From Thalassobacillus pellis (GTDB taxonomy: Bacteria; Bacillota; Bacilli; Bacillales; Halobacillaceae): a stretch of 64,000 nucleotides of DNA. How positions within the stretch are numbered: the first letter of the stretch is position 1; each line of letters starts with the position of its first letter. Under the pieces are notes generated by a model. The model made no database searches and was not told where the DNA came from. It worked only from the letters and a program-made list of their open reading frames with translations. The stretch covers positions 248,001 through 312,000 of the forward strand of contig NZ_JAFBDO010000001.1 of NCBI RefSeq assembly GCF_016908295.1. Reading direction: 5' to 3'. Shown here piece by piece: positions 30,300 to 38,930 of the stretch. The translations under genes and the position numbers were made by a program.

Positions 30300-31178
30300 T
30301 TAGGCTTTCTTCAGTTTGAACCAGTAACCTCCGAGGATACTTCCGCCTATCACCATAGTTGTCGTTGATACAGCCATATGAAGGGATGACATTACCACCA
30401 CATTCTTAGTGACCACAATAGCCACCCCTACAACAGCATTTAAAATGATGGAAATAAGGTACAGCCACGCAAGCTGAAGGTGATATTGGAGTTTTGAAGA
30501 ATATATCAGGAACCATATTGCCCCTACAGCGACCACCACTGTTGCAACCCAGTGCAGAGAATAAATGACGTTCGCCAGCTGAGGGGATTCTATCAAATAT
30601 TCTTGGGCGGGGAGCCTCAACACAACACTTGAAGCAGCACTATGTTTGAAAAATGCTCCGAGAATAATCTGAAAAATATATCCAATAAACCCTATTGTAA
30701 ATGCCCGGTAACTCATAGTTACCGACTTGCGTTGGTTCGGTTCAAGAGGTGTTTCCCTTCTGTGCAGGCTGTAACTCAGGAGAACCATCGTCAATAGCAG
30801 TAACTGGCTGAAAGTCACATCGAATGTCGTAAAACCAGGTGGGGTTCCAAGTAGTACATTCAGTCCTCCAATCATTGATTGAAACAACAGCAGGCCAAAG
30901 CTGAGATAAGTAAGCCAGCGTACGGCTTTTGAATCACGATATTTTATAAGGGCGCCGATGGCATTCACAAGAATCACAAGCCCGAGCATCGTTGTAAACA
31001 TACGGTGGGAATATTCGATTATCACATGATAATCGGTAAAATCTGGAATTACCGACCCATTACATAAAGGCCAATGCGTTCCACAGGCGTCTCCAGAGTC
31101 TGTCGCCACAACTAAATTCCCTAATATAAGTGCAATGAACGTAAATATAACGGTAAAAATCGAGAATTTTCGCATCAT
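30300..31178 (-). CDS. Divergent COX15/CtaA-family membrane protein
   Basis: The 292-residue protein has eight membrane segments and the CtaA N-terminal signature TDSGDACGTHWPLCNG with the cysteine pair Cys32/Cys39. CtaA hydroxylates heme O to heme A. Of the four heme-ligand histidines expected from Bacillus subtilis CtaA, three align (His58, His209, His267), but the second position is Asp120 (FTTFDVTFS). The second cysteine pair is also missing. No ctaB or cytochrome oxidase gene is near. It is therefore probably a paralogue, not the main heme A synthase; a shifted function is inference. Confidence 0.8.
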   Translation of the reverse strand: MMRKFSIFTVIFTFIALILGNLVVATDSGDACGTHWPLCNGSVIPDFTDYHVIIEYSHRMFTTMLGLVILVNAIGALIKYRDSKAVRWLTYLSFGLLLFQSMIGGLNVLLGTPPGFTTFDVTFSQLLLLTMVLLSYSLHRRETPLEPNQRKSVTMSYRAFTIGFIGYIFQIILGAFFKHSAASSVVLRLPAQEYLIESPQLANVIYSLHWVATVVVAVGAIWFLIYSSKLQYHLQLAWLYLISIILNAVVGVAIVVTKNVVVMSSLHMAVSTTTMVIGGSILGGYWFKLKKA

Positions 31179-31399
31179 CTTACCCTCTCTGTATATCGGT
31201 CAATCCAACGGGTGGATGTTTTCTCCTAGTACTTGTCTTATAGAAATCATATCATGATATTCTATCATAGCAGAACAAATAACCCCTAAATCAACGATGA
31301 ACTTTTTGTGAATGTAGTTCCTGTTTTCTGACTTTTTACTATACAGATTGTTTCACCATCTTCCCAAAGGGAACCAACAAAAGGAAAGGAGAATGATGC

Positions 31400-32056
31400 A
31401 TGACCTATCAAGCCTATGTATTCGATGCATATGGAACCTTGTTCGACGTTCATTCCGTAATGGAAAAACTCCAGAAGAAATTTCCTGAAAAAAGTGGAAA
31501 GATCAGTGAAGAATGGCGAGTGAGACAAGTCCGTTATTTTATGATCCGCCAATTAATCAACGGCTATCAGCCATTTGACAAAATTACACGCTGGTCCCTT
31601 CAGGATGCCCTGAACATAAACCACGCGGATTACACTGAAGATGACGTAAGCGAATTGATGGAAGCCTATGAAAATTTAAAGCCGTTCAGGGAAGTGAATA
31701 GCATGATTCATAGCCTGGAGGGGAACTCCCTGAACATCTTTTCCAATGGAACAAAAGGGATGCTTGAACCATTGCTCAATAATAATTCTCTTGAAAAAGC
31801 TTTTACCATGTTCAGCGCCGATGAACCGAAAATCTACAAGCCAGCACCAGAAGCGTATGCTTATGCCCATAATAAGCTTGAAATCAGAGACAAAGAATCA
31901 ATTTTGTTTCTTTCCAGCAATCCCTGGGACATTGCCGGTGCAAAAAATTACGGATTCACCACAGCATGGGTAAACCGTGGTGAAAATAAATGGCCGGAGC
32001 TTGGCCTGAGGCCTGATTATGAATGCAAAAATTTGAATGAAATCGTTGACCTATAG
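31400..32056 (+). CDS. Haloacid dehalogenase, type II (HAD family)
   Basis: Type II haloacid dehalogenases hydrolyse L-2-haloacids through an aspartyl ester. The 218-residue protein has nucleophile Asp9 in FDAYGTLFD, the substrate-carboxylate arginine region EWRVRQVRY, IFSNGT, a lysine in EPKIYKP and the type II motif LSSNPWDIAGAKNYGF, all diagnostic of the L-DEX group rather than generic phosphatases. The natural substrate is uncertain. The ATG at 31400 follows AAAGGAAAGGAG. It is monocistronic with its own terminator. Confidence 0.87.
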   Translation: MTYQAYVFDAYGTLFDVHSVMEKLQKKFPEKSGKISEEWRVRQVRYFMIRQLINGYQPFDKITRWSLQDALNINHADYTEDDVSELMEAYENLKPFREVNSMIHSLEGNSLNIFSNGTKGMLEPLLNNNSLEKAFTMFSADEPKIYKPAPEAYAYAHNKLEIRDKESILFLSSNPWDIAGAKNYGFTTAWVNRGENKWPELGLRPDYECKNLNEIVDL

Positions 32057-32065
32057 TATATTTCA

Positions 32066-32096
32066 CCCGGCTCGACAGAGGAGAGCCGGGATTTTT
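32066..32096 (+). terminator. Terminator of the haloacid dehalogenase gene
   Basis: CCCGGCTC (32066-32073) pairs with GAGCCGGG (32083-32090), followed by ATTTTT. It lies five bases before the convergent CoA-disulfide reductase stop and may serve both. Confidence 0.85.
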
Positions 32097-32100
32097 ACTA

Positions 32101-33432
32101 TTAGGTAGACCGGCGTGCTGCTTGCTGAATCGGATCCCATACACTGTTGTATGGAGGAGCATAGGAAAGGTCGAGGTCGAGCAATTCTTTTATCGTCATT
32201 TCATGATAAAGAGCTGTCGCAAGAACATCAATCCGTTTATCGACACCTTCCTTACCGATTATCTGCGCACCTAATACTTTTTGGTTCTCCCTATGAAAAA
32301 CAATCTTCAGCTCCAGCTTTTCTGCATCAGGATAGTATCCAGCACTGTCGGTGGATGTAATCCGTATTGTTTCAATTGGAAAGTTCAATTTACCAGCCTC
32401 ACGTTCTGATAAACCTGTGCGCCCTAGGGTCAATGAACAAAATTTAATAATGGATGACCCGACCACCCCTTTGAATGATGTCGGCTTATCAACCATATTC
32501 AGCCCTGCAATCCTTCCCTGTTTATTTGCGTGAGTGCCAAGCGGAATATAATCCTGTTTTTCCTTGATGCGGTGATATTGAGTTGCACAGTCACCAGCTG
32601 CGTATACATCTTTAATATTTGTCTCCATATACGCATTTACTAAAATTGCGTCTTTAATGGTGAGGTAGATTCCTGTGCCATGGAGAAAGGAAGTGTTAGG
32701 TGCCACCCCCGCGGCTACCAGGACAAGGTCAGTATCGTATTCCCCTTTATTGGTAATCACCTGTTTTACCTGTTTATCTCCCTGGAACCCTTCCACGGAC
32801 TCTTCCAGAGTCAGGACGATATTATTGTTCTGTGCCTCATCATGGATGAGCTCAGCCATATCCGAATCAAAAATTTTCGCAATCTGAGAGCCTCTATCAA
32901 TGATACGGACACTCTTTCCCAATTTTACAAAGCTTTCAGCCATTTCAAGTCCAATATAACCACCGCCGATAATGGTTACATTTTCGATATCCTTTTGGCA
33001 ATGTTTCATGATGGCACGGGCATCTGGTATAGTTTTCAGGTGGTAGACCCCCGGCAAATCAGCGCCTTCCCACGGTGGACAGACTGGGCTTGCGCCGGTA
33101 GCTATCAGAAGTCTGTCATAGCTTTCTTCAAATTCCTCACCAGTATCCAGATTGGTGACGAAAACCTTTTTCAACTGACAATCAACAGCCGTTACTTCAT
33201 GCCGTATACGAGCATCTATCCCATATTTTTCCCTGAATGTTTCTGGAGTCCGGGCAATCAGGTCATCCGTAGAATTGATTTCCCCGCTGATTACATAAGG
33301 AAGTCCACACTGCCCGTAGGAATAAATGCTTCCCTTTTCGAAAGTTACAATCTCTGCATTATCACTGTTTCTGACAATCTGCATTGCTGCACTCATGCCG
33401 GCAGCATCTCCACCTATAATCACATACTTCAT
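32101..33432 (-). CDS. cdr: CoA-disulfide reductase
   Basis: Cdr is an FAD enzyme that reduces CoA disulfide with NADPH or NADH and keeps cytosolic thiols reduced. The 443-residue protein has an N-terminal FAD fold ([12 protein letters not shown]), the single active-site cysteine Cys42 in YGQCGLPYV, a mid-protein NAD(P) fold [13 protein letters not shown], the FAD-binding YAAGDCAT and C-terminal [11 protein letters not shown] with the family tyrosine. It is a member of the single-cysteine NADH-oxidase/Cdr group; an NADH oxidase or persulfide reductase role is the main alternative. The bacillithiol gene bshB2 in the same window suggests both thiol systems coexist. Confidence 0.85.
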   Translation of the reverse strand: MKYVIIGGDAAGMSAAMQIVRNSDNAEIVTFEKGSIYSYGQCGLPYVISGEINSTDDLIARTPETFREKYGIDARIRHEVTAVDCQLKKVFVTNLDTGEEFEESYDRLLIATGASPVCPPWEGADLPGVYHLKTIPDARAIMKHCQKDIENVTIIGGGYIGLEMAESFVKLGKSVRIIDRGSQIAKIFDSDMAELIHDEAQNNNIVLTLEESVEGFQGDKQVKQVITNKGEYDTDLVLVAAGVAPNTSFLHGTGIYLTIKDAILVNAYMETNIKDVYAAGDCATQYHRIKEKQDYIPLGTHANKQGRIAGLNMVDKPTSFKGVVGSSIIKFCSLTLGRTGLSEREAGKLNFPIETIRITSTDSAGYYPDAEKLELKIVFHRENQKVLGAQIIGKEGVDKRIDVLATALYHEMTIKELLDLDLSYAPPYNSVWDPIQQAARRST

Positions 33433-33470
33433 TTACATCACCTCTAGTAAAAGCACTATAGTAAACCATC

Positions 33471-34391
33471 CTATGGCTTAATTTTTTTCATTTCCTCTTG
33501 AAATATAGCTGGTAACCCTCGAGCAGTCGCTTTACAGAAAACTTCTTCTCCAGTGAATGGGTGTTCAAATCTAATTATTGCTGCATGAAGAGCATGTCTT
33601 GGAAGAATTGTTTTGCTCCCATACAGTTCATCCCCTACAACGGGATGATTCAGATAGCTCATATGGACTCTGATTTGATGGGTTCTCCCCGTTTGCAATT
33701 GTAATTTTACTAAACTGACATCTTCTGAAGCGACATATCGAAGCACTTCATATTCGGTTGTCGCTTGTTGACCGCGGGGAGACACTCTCCGTCGTTTGGA
33801 GTGGTGACGATCTTTCCCGATAGGCTGATCGATTATACCGGAAGGCTTTTCCAGCTTCCCATGGACCTGTGCAAGGTAAGTCCTTTTTATAGAACGAGCT
33901 TCCAATTCTCGATCGAGTAAGTGGACAGCAAGCGGGTGTTTAGCAAAAATTACTGCGCCTGAAGTTTCCCTGTCCAAGCGGTGGATATGCCTTACCTTAG
34001 CCTTAAGTCCTCTTTGTTGGTAATGATACGCGATGCCGTTAGCAAGCGTACCCTCCTGGCCAGGCTCATTCGGATGTGTATCTACTCCGGCAGGTTTATT
34101 GACGACAATGAGATGAGAGTCTTCATAGAGGACTTCGATATCCATTGGTGAGAGGCTGACACCATAGTCCTCTTCCTGAAATAGCCGGATCAGTAACCGG
34201 TCATTCTCCTGTAATTCCAATGACCATCGCACCTGTTCTCCATTCACTTCCACATCCTTATTCATTCGAAGTTCATGCAGGAGTTTTTTTGGGATTTTCC
34301 AGACTGTTTTCAAAACCTTTTCTACCGTTTGACCACTCCATTCCTCTGGAACTCTCCACTCAAACCATTCTTCTTCATTCGTTACAGCCAT
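33471..34391 (-). CDS. RluA-family 23S rRNA pseudouridine synthase (YhcT-like)
   Basis: Enzymes of this group convert uridine to pseudouridine in rRNA. The protein has an N-terminal S4-like RNA-binding part and the catalytic domain with motif IHRLDRETSGAVIFAK (catalytic Asp), GRTHQIRVHM and HALHAA. The site modified is not predictable. The start is ATG at 34391 (306 residues, AGAAGGTGA seven bases upstream) or ATG at 34409 (AGGGAG site); I prefer the former, but the choice is close. It is divergent from the copper-storage gene. Confidence 0.9.
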   Translation of the reverse strand: MAVTNEEEWFEWRVPEEWSGQTVEKVLKTVWKIPKKLLHELRMNKDVEVNGEQVRWSLELQENDRLLIRLFQEEDYGVSLSPMDIEVLYEDSHLIVVNKPAGVDTHPNEPGQEGTLANGIAYHYQQRGLKAKVRHIHRLDRETSGAVIFAKHPLAVHLLDRELEARSIKRTYLAQVHGKLEKPSGIIDQPIGKDRHHSKRRRVSPRGQQATTEYEVLRYVASEDVSLVKLQLQTGRTHQIRVHMSYLNHPVVGDELYGSKTILPRHALHAAIIRFEHPFTGEEVFCKATARGLPAIFQEEMKKIKP

Positions 34392-34437
34392 CCGGTCACC
34401 TTCTTTCATGGTTATATTCTCCCTCATTCATCAGAAA

Positions 34438-34473
34438 TAGTTTAACCTATCCTTACTGCGGTTACCTAAACTA
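34438..34473. promoter_or_regulatory. Inverted repeat in the promoter region of the copper-storage gene
   Basis: TAGTTTA (34438-34444) and TAAACTA (34467-34473) are perfect inverted arms about 30 bases before the csp3 start, with ACC/GGT extending inward. The right arm overlaps an AT-rich -10-like stretch. It may be an operator; no known metal-regulator box matches. Confidence 0.35.
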
Positions 34474-34499
34474 TATAAAACATGAGGAGGTATGTTTTG

Positions 34500-34829
34500 A
34501 TGAGTCACGAAAAATACGCTAGTGTAATCGAAACTTTACATGAATGTATGGAAGCGTGCAACCACTGTTATACATCATGCCTGCAGGAAGACAATGTAAA
34601 AATGATGGCTGAATGCATTCGTCTAGATCGAGAATGTGCTGATATTTGTGCTTTCTTTGAACAATCCCTTTCGAGAGATACCCCATTTGTACAGGAGCTT
34701 GCCCGATTATGTGCAAAGGCATGCCGCGATTGTGGAGAAGAATGCGCCAAACATGACCACGATCACTGCCAGAAATGTGCGGAAGCATGCCGAAAATGCG
34801 CAGACGAATGTGAAAAGCTGATATCTTAA
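34500..34829 (+). CDS. Cytosolic four-helix-bundle copper-storage protein (Csp3/YhjQ-like)
   Basis: The 109-residue protein is very rich in cysteine, with repeated CxxxC and CxxC spacing along helices (ECMEACNHCYTSC, ECIRLDRECADIC, LCAKACRDCGEEC, HCQKCAEACRKCADEC). This is the DUF326 four-helix bundle in which cysteines line the core and bind many Cu(I) ions; Bacillus subtilis YhjQ is of this type and similar length. No signal peptide is present, so it is cytosolic. The ATG at 34500 is placed by GAGGAGGT; an ATG at 34482 precedes that site. Copper supply or storage may matter for the copper enzyme NirK in this window, which is inference. Confidence 0.9.
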   Translation: MSHEKYASVIETLHECMEACNHCYTSCLQEDNVKMMAECIRLDRECADICAFFEQSLSRDTPFVQELARLCAKACRDCGEECAKHDHDHCQKCAEACRKCADECEKLIS

Positions 34830-34968
34830 CAGACAGGGGAAAGAAGTTACTATTCACCCGGGTTAAGTTACATTTTGTTATGAAGCTTTAACAGATAAAG
34901 GAATCACACAACCATCCATTCTTATTTTTACCAGCAAAAAAAGCTGCTCCCAACATTTGAGGCAATTG

Positions 34969-35007
34969 AAAAAGTGATTTTCTTTAAGTCAAAGAAAATC
35001 ACTTTTT
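34969..35007. terminator. Bidirectional terminator between csp3 and the D,D-carboxypeptidase gene
   Basis: A 17-bp perfect stem (AAAAAGTGATTTTCTTT and complement, five-base loop) is enclosed by a second pairing, AAAAAAGCTG near 34936 with CAGCTTTT near 35031, which ends next to the dac stop codon. Confidence 0.8.
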
Positions 35008-35040
35008 AGAATGGTCTATAACATTTGGAACAGCTTTTAT

Positions 35041-36138
35041 TTATTGAGAAGTAAACAGATCAGCCAGCCAATGGAAGTAAGTATCCGTCTGAACAGACTG
35101 TGAATAAGTTGTGCTTAATGACTTAGGAAGAGTTCTCCCTTGAGCAAGGGGGATAAGTTTTATTTTATCCAGAGTTTCAGGATAAGCTTTTAGCAAAAGT
35201 GCCCCACTCCGGGTCACTTCTTTCGTGATTGTCGCATGCTTTGGTTTTGTAAAATGATAATCTTTTGGAAGTGTATATTGTCTGCCAGCAGATTGGAAAG
35301 TAGAACCTTTTGCTATCAAGCTCGTTTCAAAATTTTCAAATCCGTAATTGAATAATTTAACAGCATCGGAATAGGAGCGTTCGGCAGTTTGGGAATTCAA
35401 AACCACTGCAATCAAGGATGTCCCTTTTCTTTCTGCAGAAGTGACCAGCGTATATCCAGATTGTCCTACCCATCCACTTTTGATGCCTGTTACTCCCTCG
35501 TATCGCCAAAACATTTTGTTGTGGTTGATCAGGGTCGTTTCCCATCCCTTTCCTTTCCATTCCAGGGTTTTCGTGCTGGCAATCTCTTTAAAGATCTGAT
35601 TTTTCATCGCATATTTAGCAATTTTCGCCATATCGTATGCGGTAGTATAATGATTGATGTTAAACAGTCCATGAGGATTTACAAAGTGGGATTTTGTCAC
35701 CCCTACCTTGTTTACAACAAAATCATTCATCATTGCTGAGAAACTCTCCACGTCGCCTGCAATATGTTCTGCAATAGCGACCGCGGCATCATTACCGGAA
35801 TTAATGATCATACCCTGTATCAATTTTTTCAAGGGTACTTGCTCACCTTCCAAAAGGTAAACCGTTGTTCCAGATACATTTCTTGCGTTACTGCTTACTG
35901 TTACCATTTCATTCAAGTTCCCTTTTTCAATAGCAATAATACCTGTGATGATTTTTGTGATACTTGCAGGATACATAATTTTTCTGCTGTCTTTTTCGTA
36001 TAAAACCTTCCCGGTTTTAGCGTCAATAAGGATTGCGGTTTCACTATCAAGGGAAAGAGAATCTTCTTCCGCATTTATCTGTTGTGGAAAAAAAGATACC
36101 GTTATAGCTGCAATGATTAGTAGAATATATTTTTTCAT
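35041..36138 (-). CDS. D-alanyl-D-alanine carboxypeptidase (S11 family, DacF-like)
   Basis: The enzyme trims the terminal D-Ala of peptidoglycan stem peptides outside the cell. The 365-residue protein has a signal peptide (residues 1-23, cleavage near INA-EED), then the penicillin-binding triad SITK (Ser59, Lys62), SGN (114-116) and KSG (220-222, in place of the common KTG), and a C-terminal beta domain. No long C-terminal amphipathic anchor is obvious. DacF, DacB and DacA cannot be told apart with confidence; the length is closest to DacF. It is a single-gene unit. Confidence 0.9.
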   Translation of the reverse strand: MKKYILLIIAAITVSFFPQQINAEEDSLSLDSETAILIDAKTGKVLYEKDSRKIMYPASITKIITGIIAIEKGNLNEMVTVSSNARNVSGTTVYLLEGEQVPLKKLIQGMIINSGNDAAVAIAEHIAGDVESFSAMMNDFVVNKVGVTKSHFVNPHGLFNINHYTTAYDMAKIAKYAMKNQIFKEIASTKTLEWKGKGWETTLINHNKMFWRYEGVTGIKSGWVGQSGYTLVTSAERKGTSLIAVVLNSQTAERSYSDAVKLFNYGFENFETSLIAKGSTFQSAGRQYTLPKDYHFTKPKHATITKEVTRSGALLLKAYPETLDKIKLIPLAQGRTLPKSLSTTYSQSVQTDTYFHWLADLFTSQ

Positions 36139-36307
36139 ATTGGTAATTCCCCTTACGGTGATGTTTATTTACCAATATGATTATATATGAATAATCTGAT
36201 GAAAATAAAAGGTTTATAATGGAAATAAAGCTCTGAACCCGCATAGATCAAGGAATTATAAAATTAATTCTATACTCATTGGTAAGGAAGTCAGTTTTCC
36301 CCAAAAG

Positions 36308-36357
36308 CACAGATCACTTTTTCCGGAAACTTCAGGACCGTGCCGTGCCCACAGGAA
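36308..36357. repeat. Degenerate partial copy of repeat R2
   Basis: The run GATCACTT, then CTTC, then CCGTGCCGTGCCCACAGG follows the order and spacing of the right half of R2b (GATCACTT, CTTC, CGTGCTGTACCCGCAGG). The left half is not recognisable. The rest of the 288-base gap shows no gene. Confidence 0.4.
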
Positions 36358-36426
36358 CATATAAATATTTGCTACGCTCTAATTCTCCTAGTGATGCCTT
36401 TTACATTACTTATTAAGCTCCGATCC

Positions 36427-36729
36427 TTAATATTGGAAATTTCCATAATAAGGGGGCAATTCCCCCATACCCCCTTTTGCTGTTAAACTGCCTCTGCCAA
36501 CCTTATAGGATCTGGTCCAAGAACCCTTTTTTGAACCCTTACTCCAATGCTCGGTAAAACTTACCAAATAAACCTCATCATTTATTTCTTCTGCACTAGT
36601 TTCTCTTATTACTTGATAACCCTCAATGATGCTTGTTCGCTTACCGATTTCCTCAGGAAAAGATTCTATGTCAAAACCTTTATTGTTTGTTACGAAATCA
36701 ACTGCATCTTCCTTTGTAAAAGGAGGCAT
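36427..36729 (-). CDS. Hypothetical protein, 100 residues
   Basis: I do not recognise this protein. It is soluble and mixed alpha/beta in look, with aromatic and charged residues in the second half (LVSFTEHWSKGSKKGSWTRSY) and a C-terminus ending PPYYGNFQY. The ATG at 36729 has no ribosome binding site; it lies 15 bases behind the stop of the upstream membrane protein and is probably translated by coupling. An in-frame stop six codons upstream excludes a longer form. It may be a partner of that membrane protein. Confidence 0.55.
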   Translation of the reverse strand: MPPFTKEDAVDFVTNNKGFDIESFPEEIGKRTSIIEGYQVIRETSAEEINDEVYLVSFTEHWSKGSKKGSWTRSYKVGRGSLTAKGGMGELPPYYGNFQY

Positions 36730-36744
36730 CGTCGGAGAACTTAT

Positions 36745-37206
36745 TTACAAAAAACCCCAGATAGCTATTAAGAAAGCGATCGGGATTACCAAAAACAACT
36801 TCATCCTTTTGTTTTTCCAAATATTCTTGTACATCCACCTATCAATAATTCCATAATGAATCGCAGCAGCCATCCCGCAATACGCTAGTAATATATCCTG
36901 AAAGAAAACGCCATTTACTAAACCGAAAGCTCCAAGTATTAAAATATACAACCAGTGCTGATTCCTGAACCATTTTCTTTGCAGGAACTCTATTCCAGCA
37001 GCAACCAGGTTTCCATAGATTAAAATAATTGCACCTACATAAACAAAATAGATGAAAAACCAACTAACGAATCGATTCCCTTGATTATAGATAGTATTTG
37101 TGTCTTGTATTATGTAAAGTAATGATAAAAGTAATGAAAAAACCGTAGTAGTAACGAATGTTGCTATAAATTTTCTTAACATAATATTTTTTATCTTTGT
37201 TTCCAT
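36745..37206 (-). CDS. Hypothetical integral membrane protein, 153 residues
   Basis: No family was recognised. Four or five hydrophobic segments are visible (residues about 13-33, 44-65, 78-94, 100-115 and 130-150) separated by short basic loops such as RKWFRNQH and KNIWKNKRMK, an inside-positive pattern. The ATG at 37206 follows GGGGAAGAGG; the longer frame to 37260 lacks a site. It heads a two-gene unit with the 100-residue protein. The region is AT-richer than the core genes and may be recently acquired. Confidence 0.65.
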   Translation of the reverse strand: METKIKNIMLRKFIATFVTTTVFSLLLSLLYIIQDTNTIYNQGNRFVSWFFIYFVYVGAIILIYGNLVAAGIEFLQRKWFRNQHWLYILILGAFGLVNGVFFQDILLAYCGMAAAIHYGIIDRWMYKNIWKNKRMKLFLVIPIAFLIAIWGFL

Positions 37207-37356
37207 ATCCTCTTCCCCAATCAAATTTCCCTGCTTACAAGTTTCTTTCACCTGTCTCATAATGGCTGTTCTTTTATCTTAATAGCTAAACTCTCATTTA
37301 TGGAAAGTATGATTATCTAGTATTCAAATGAGCACGATTGTGTACTGATAATAAAA

Positions 37357-37821
37357 TTAAAGTTTCAACTTCAAGCCTTCGTGTGTGGCTTTAAACCCCA
37401 AGCGTTCATAGAATCGCAAAGCATCCGGCCGCCCTTTATCAGTTGTCAGTTGAATTAAATGGCAGCCACGATCTTTTGCACGTTTAATTGCCCACTGGAT
37501 AAGATGGGTTCCTACACCACTATTACGAGCAGAAGGTGCTGTTCTTACTCCTTCAATTGTTGCTCTCCATCCACCCTGGTGTGTTATGTATGGGATAAAT
37601 GTTAGTTGCTGAACACCAATTATATTATTATTTCTATATGCTACTATTAATTCGTTATTTGGATCAGCTGTAATAGCATGAAATGCTTGTAAGTAACTCT
37701 TTGGAAGGGGCTGTTCATACCTCTCTCTTTTACTTCCTAATACATCGTCGGCCAGCATTTCCACTATTTTATCCAAATCTTCCTCTGTAGCTATTCTAAA
37801 CTTAACTATTGTTTCATCCAT
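37357..37821 (-). CDS. GNAT-family N-acetyltransferase
   Basis: The 154-residue protein is a single GNAT domain. The acetyl-CoA-binding motif A is visible as GVRTAPSARNSGVGTHLIQWAIKRAK (pattern RxxGxG), followed by QLTTDKGRPDALRFYERLGF, the usual motif B. The acceptor is unknown; the layout resembles acetyltransferases annotated for small-molecule or antibiotic substrates. The ATG at 37821 follows AAAAGGAGGGAG. It is probably transcribed alone. Confidence 0.87.
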   Translation of the reverse strand: MDETIVKFRIATEEDLDKIVEMLADDVLGSKRERYEQPLPKSYLQAFHAITADPNNELIVAYRNNNIIGVQQLTFIPYITHQGGWRATIEGVRTAPSARNSGVGTHLIQWAIKRAKDRGCHLIQLTTDKGRPDALRFYERLGFKATHEGLKLKL

Positions 37822-37955
37822 AAACTCCCTCCTTTTAAAATATCAGAGTAAAACTTTTAATTACTCCAACTTTATATTACCGCTCCACATCTTTCATGAT
37901 ATTTTTTAAAATTTATCGAACATTTAACAAAAGGGATTGCCTCTTTTCTGAGTAT

Positions 37956-38891
37956 TCAGTTGCTCCAATCGAGCAGGGTCCAAATTTCACCGGCCACTTC
38001 ATTTGGGCAATCTGTGTGAATTGTGGTATGTCCAGCTTTCCGAAGTAGACGATTCTCCCCACGGGGAACGGTGTTTGCCAGTTTGGTATAGATGATTTTT
38101 TTAGCCTGGTTAAAAGGATCAAGTGTTTCCCGGAGAAAGGACTCACTCGTAATGGGGGTCATGAAGGGATCGATTCCCAGCCCGGTTAACACGGTTAACG
38201 GAATATCCGGCAGGTCTCCTCCTTCACGGATTTCCTCATAGAGTTCGCTGTTTAAGTTTTTTCTTTCCAACATCGTTTTTGTTAATGTATGGAGATGATA
38301 TTCAATCAATGGTTTCCGAATAGAAGCTGGCCAGGTGGCAAACATCTTCTCGAATAGTCTATGAAAAGATTTTTTGTAAGTAAAAAGGGCTCGAAGAATA
38401 ACAGCACTCTGATGAAACAGGTATCGTTTATTGAACTTGGGGGTATTGGTGAGAAAATCTTCATGAGGCGGTTCCAACAGAAGCATCCCGGCTACTTCAT
38501 CCGGAAATCGCTGGGCATACCGTTGTGCGTATAACCCGCCCAATGAGTGACCGACGAACAAATAGGGAGCAGTTACACCAGCGGCATTCAAAAGAGTGCG
38601 CAATTCATCCGTGACCTCCTGAGCACTTCGCGGCAGCTTGACCTGTTCGCTCCAGCCTGTACCCGCTCGATCATAAATTACGGATGTGGTACGCTGACTA
38701 ATTTTATTATGGAGATTCAAATAATCCAGTCCGACCATGCCGGCTGCCGGTAAAAATACAACTGCCGGACTCCCCGATCCAGCACAGTCAAGCAATAAGT
38801 CCCTTCCTTCTACGTTATAGTGACTTCCCACCGGTGCCCCATTGTTCCATAGTGTACCGCTTTTATGCTTTTGTGCAGCTTTTTTCATCAA
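37956..38891 (-). CDS. Alpha/beta hydrolase
   Basis: The 311-residue protein has an alpha/beta-hydrolase fold with nucleophile motif VGHSLGGLYAQRYA, oxyanion segment VVFLPAAGMVGLDY, YDRAGTGWS and a late acid-histidine pair, with GHTTIHTDCPNEV near the end. No signal peptide is present. The substrate is not predictable. The start is uncertain by one codon: TTG at 38891 is nine bases from GGAGG, while ATG at 38888 is twelve. The M23-like gene is 39 bases away from its end on the same strand and upstream, so the two may be co-transcribed. Confidence 0.87.
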   Translation of the reverse strand: MMKKAAQKHKSGTLWNNGAPVGSHYNVEGRDLLLDCAGSGSPAVVFLPAAGMVGLDYLNLHNKISQRTTSVIYDRAGTGWSEQVKLPRSAQEVTDELRTLLNAAGVTAPYLFVGHSLGGLYAQRYAQRFPDEVAGMLLLEPPHEDFLTNTPKFNKRYLFHQSAVILRALFTYKKSFHRLFEKMFATWPASIRKPLIEYHLHTLTKTMLERKNLNSELYEEIREGGDLPDIPLTVLTGLGIDPFMTPITSESFLRETLDPFNQAKKIIYTKLANTVPRGENRLLRKAGHTTIHTDCPNEVAGEIWTLLDWSN

Positions 38892-38930
38892 AATAGCAAA
38901 CCTCCATTCTTCTCATGCTCTAGTGACAAA

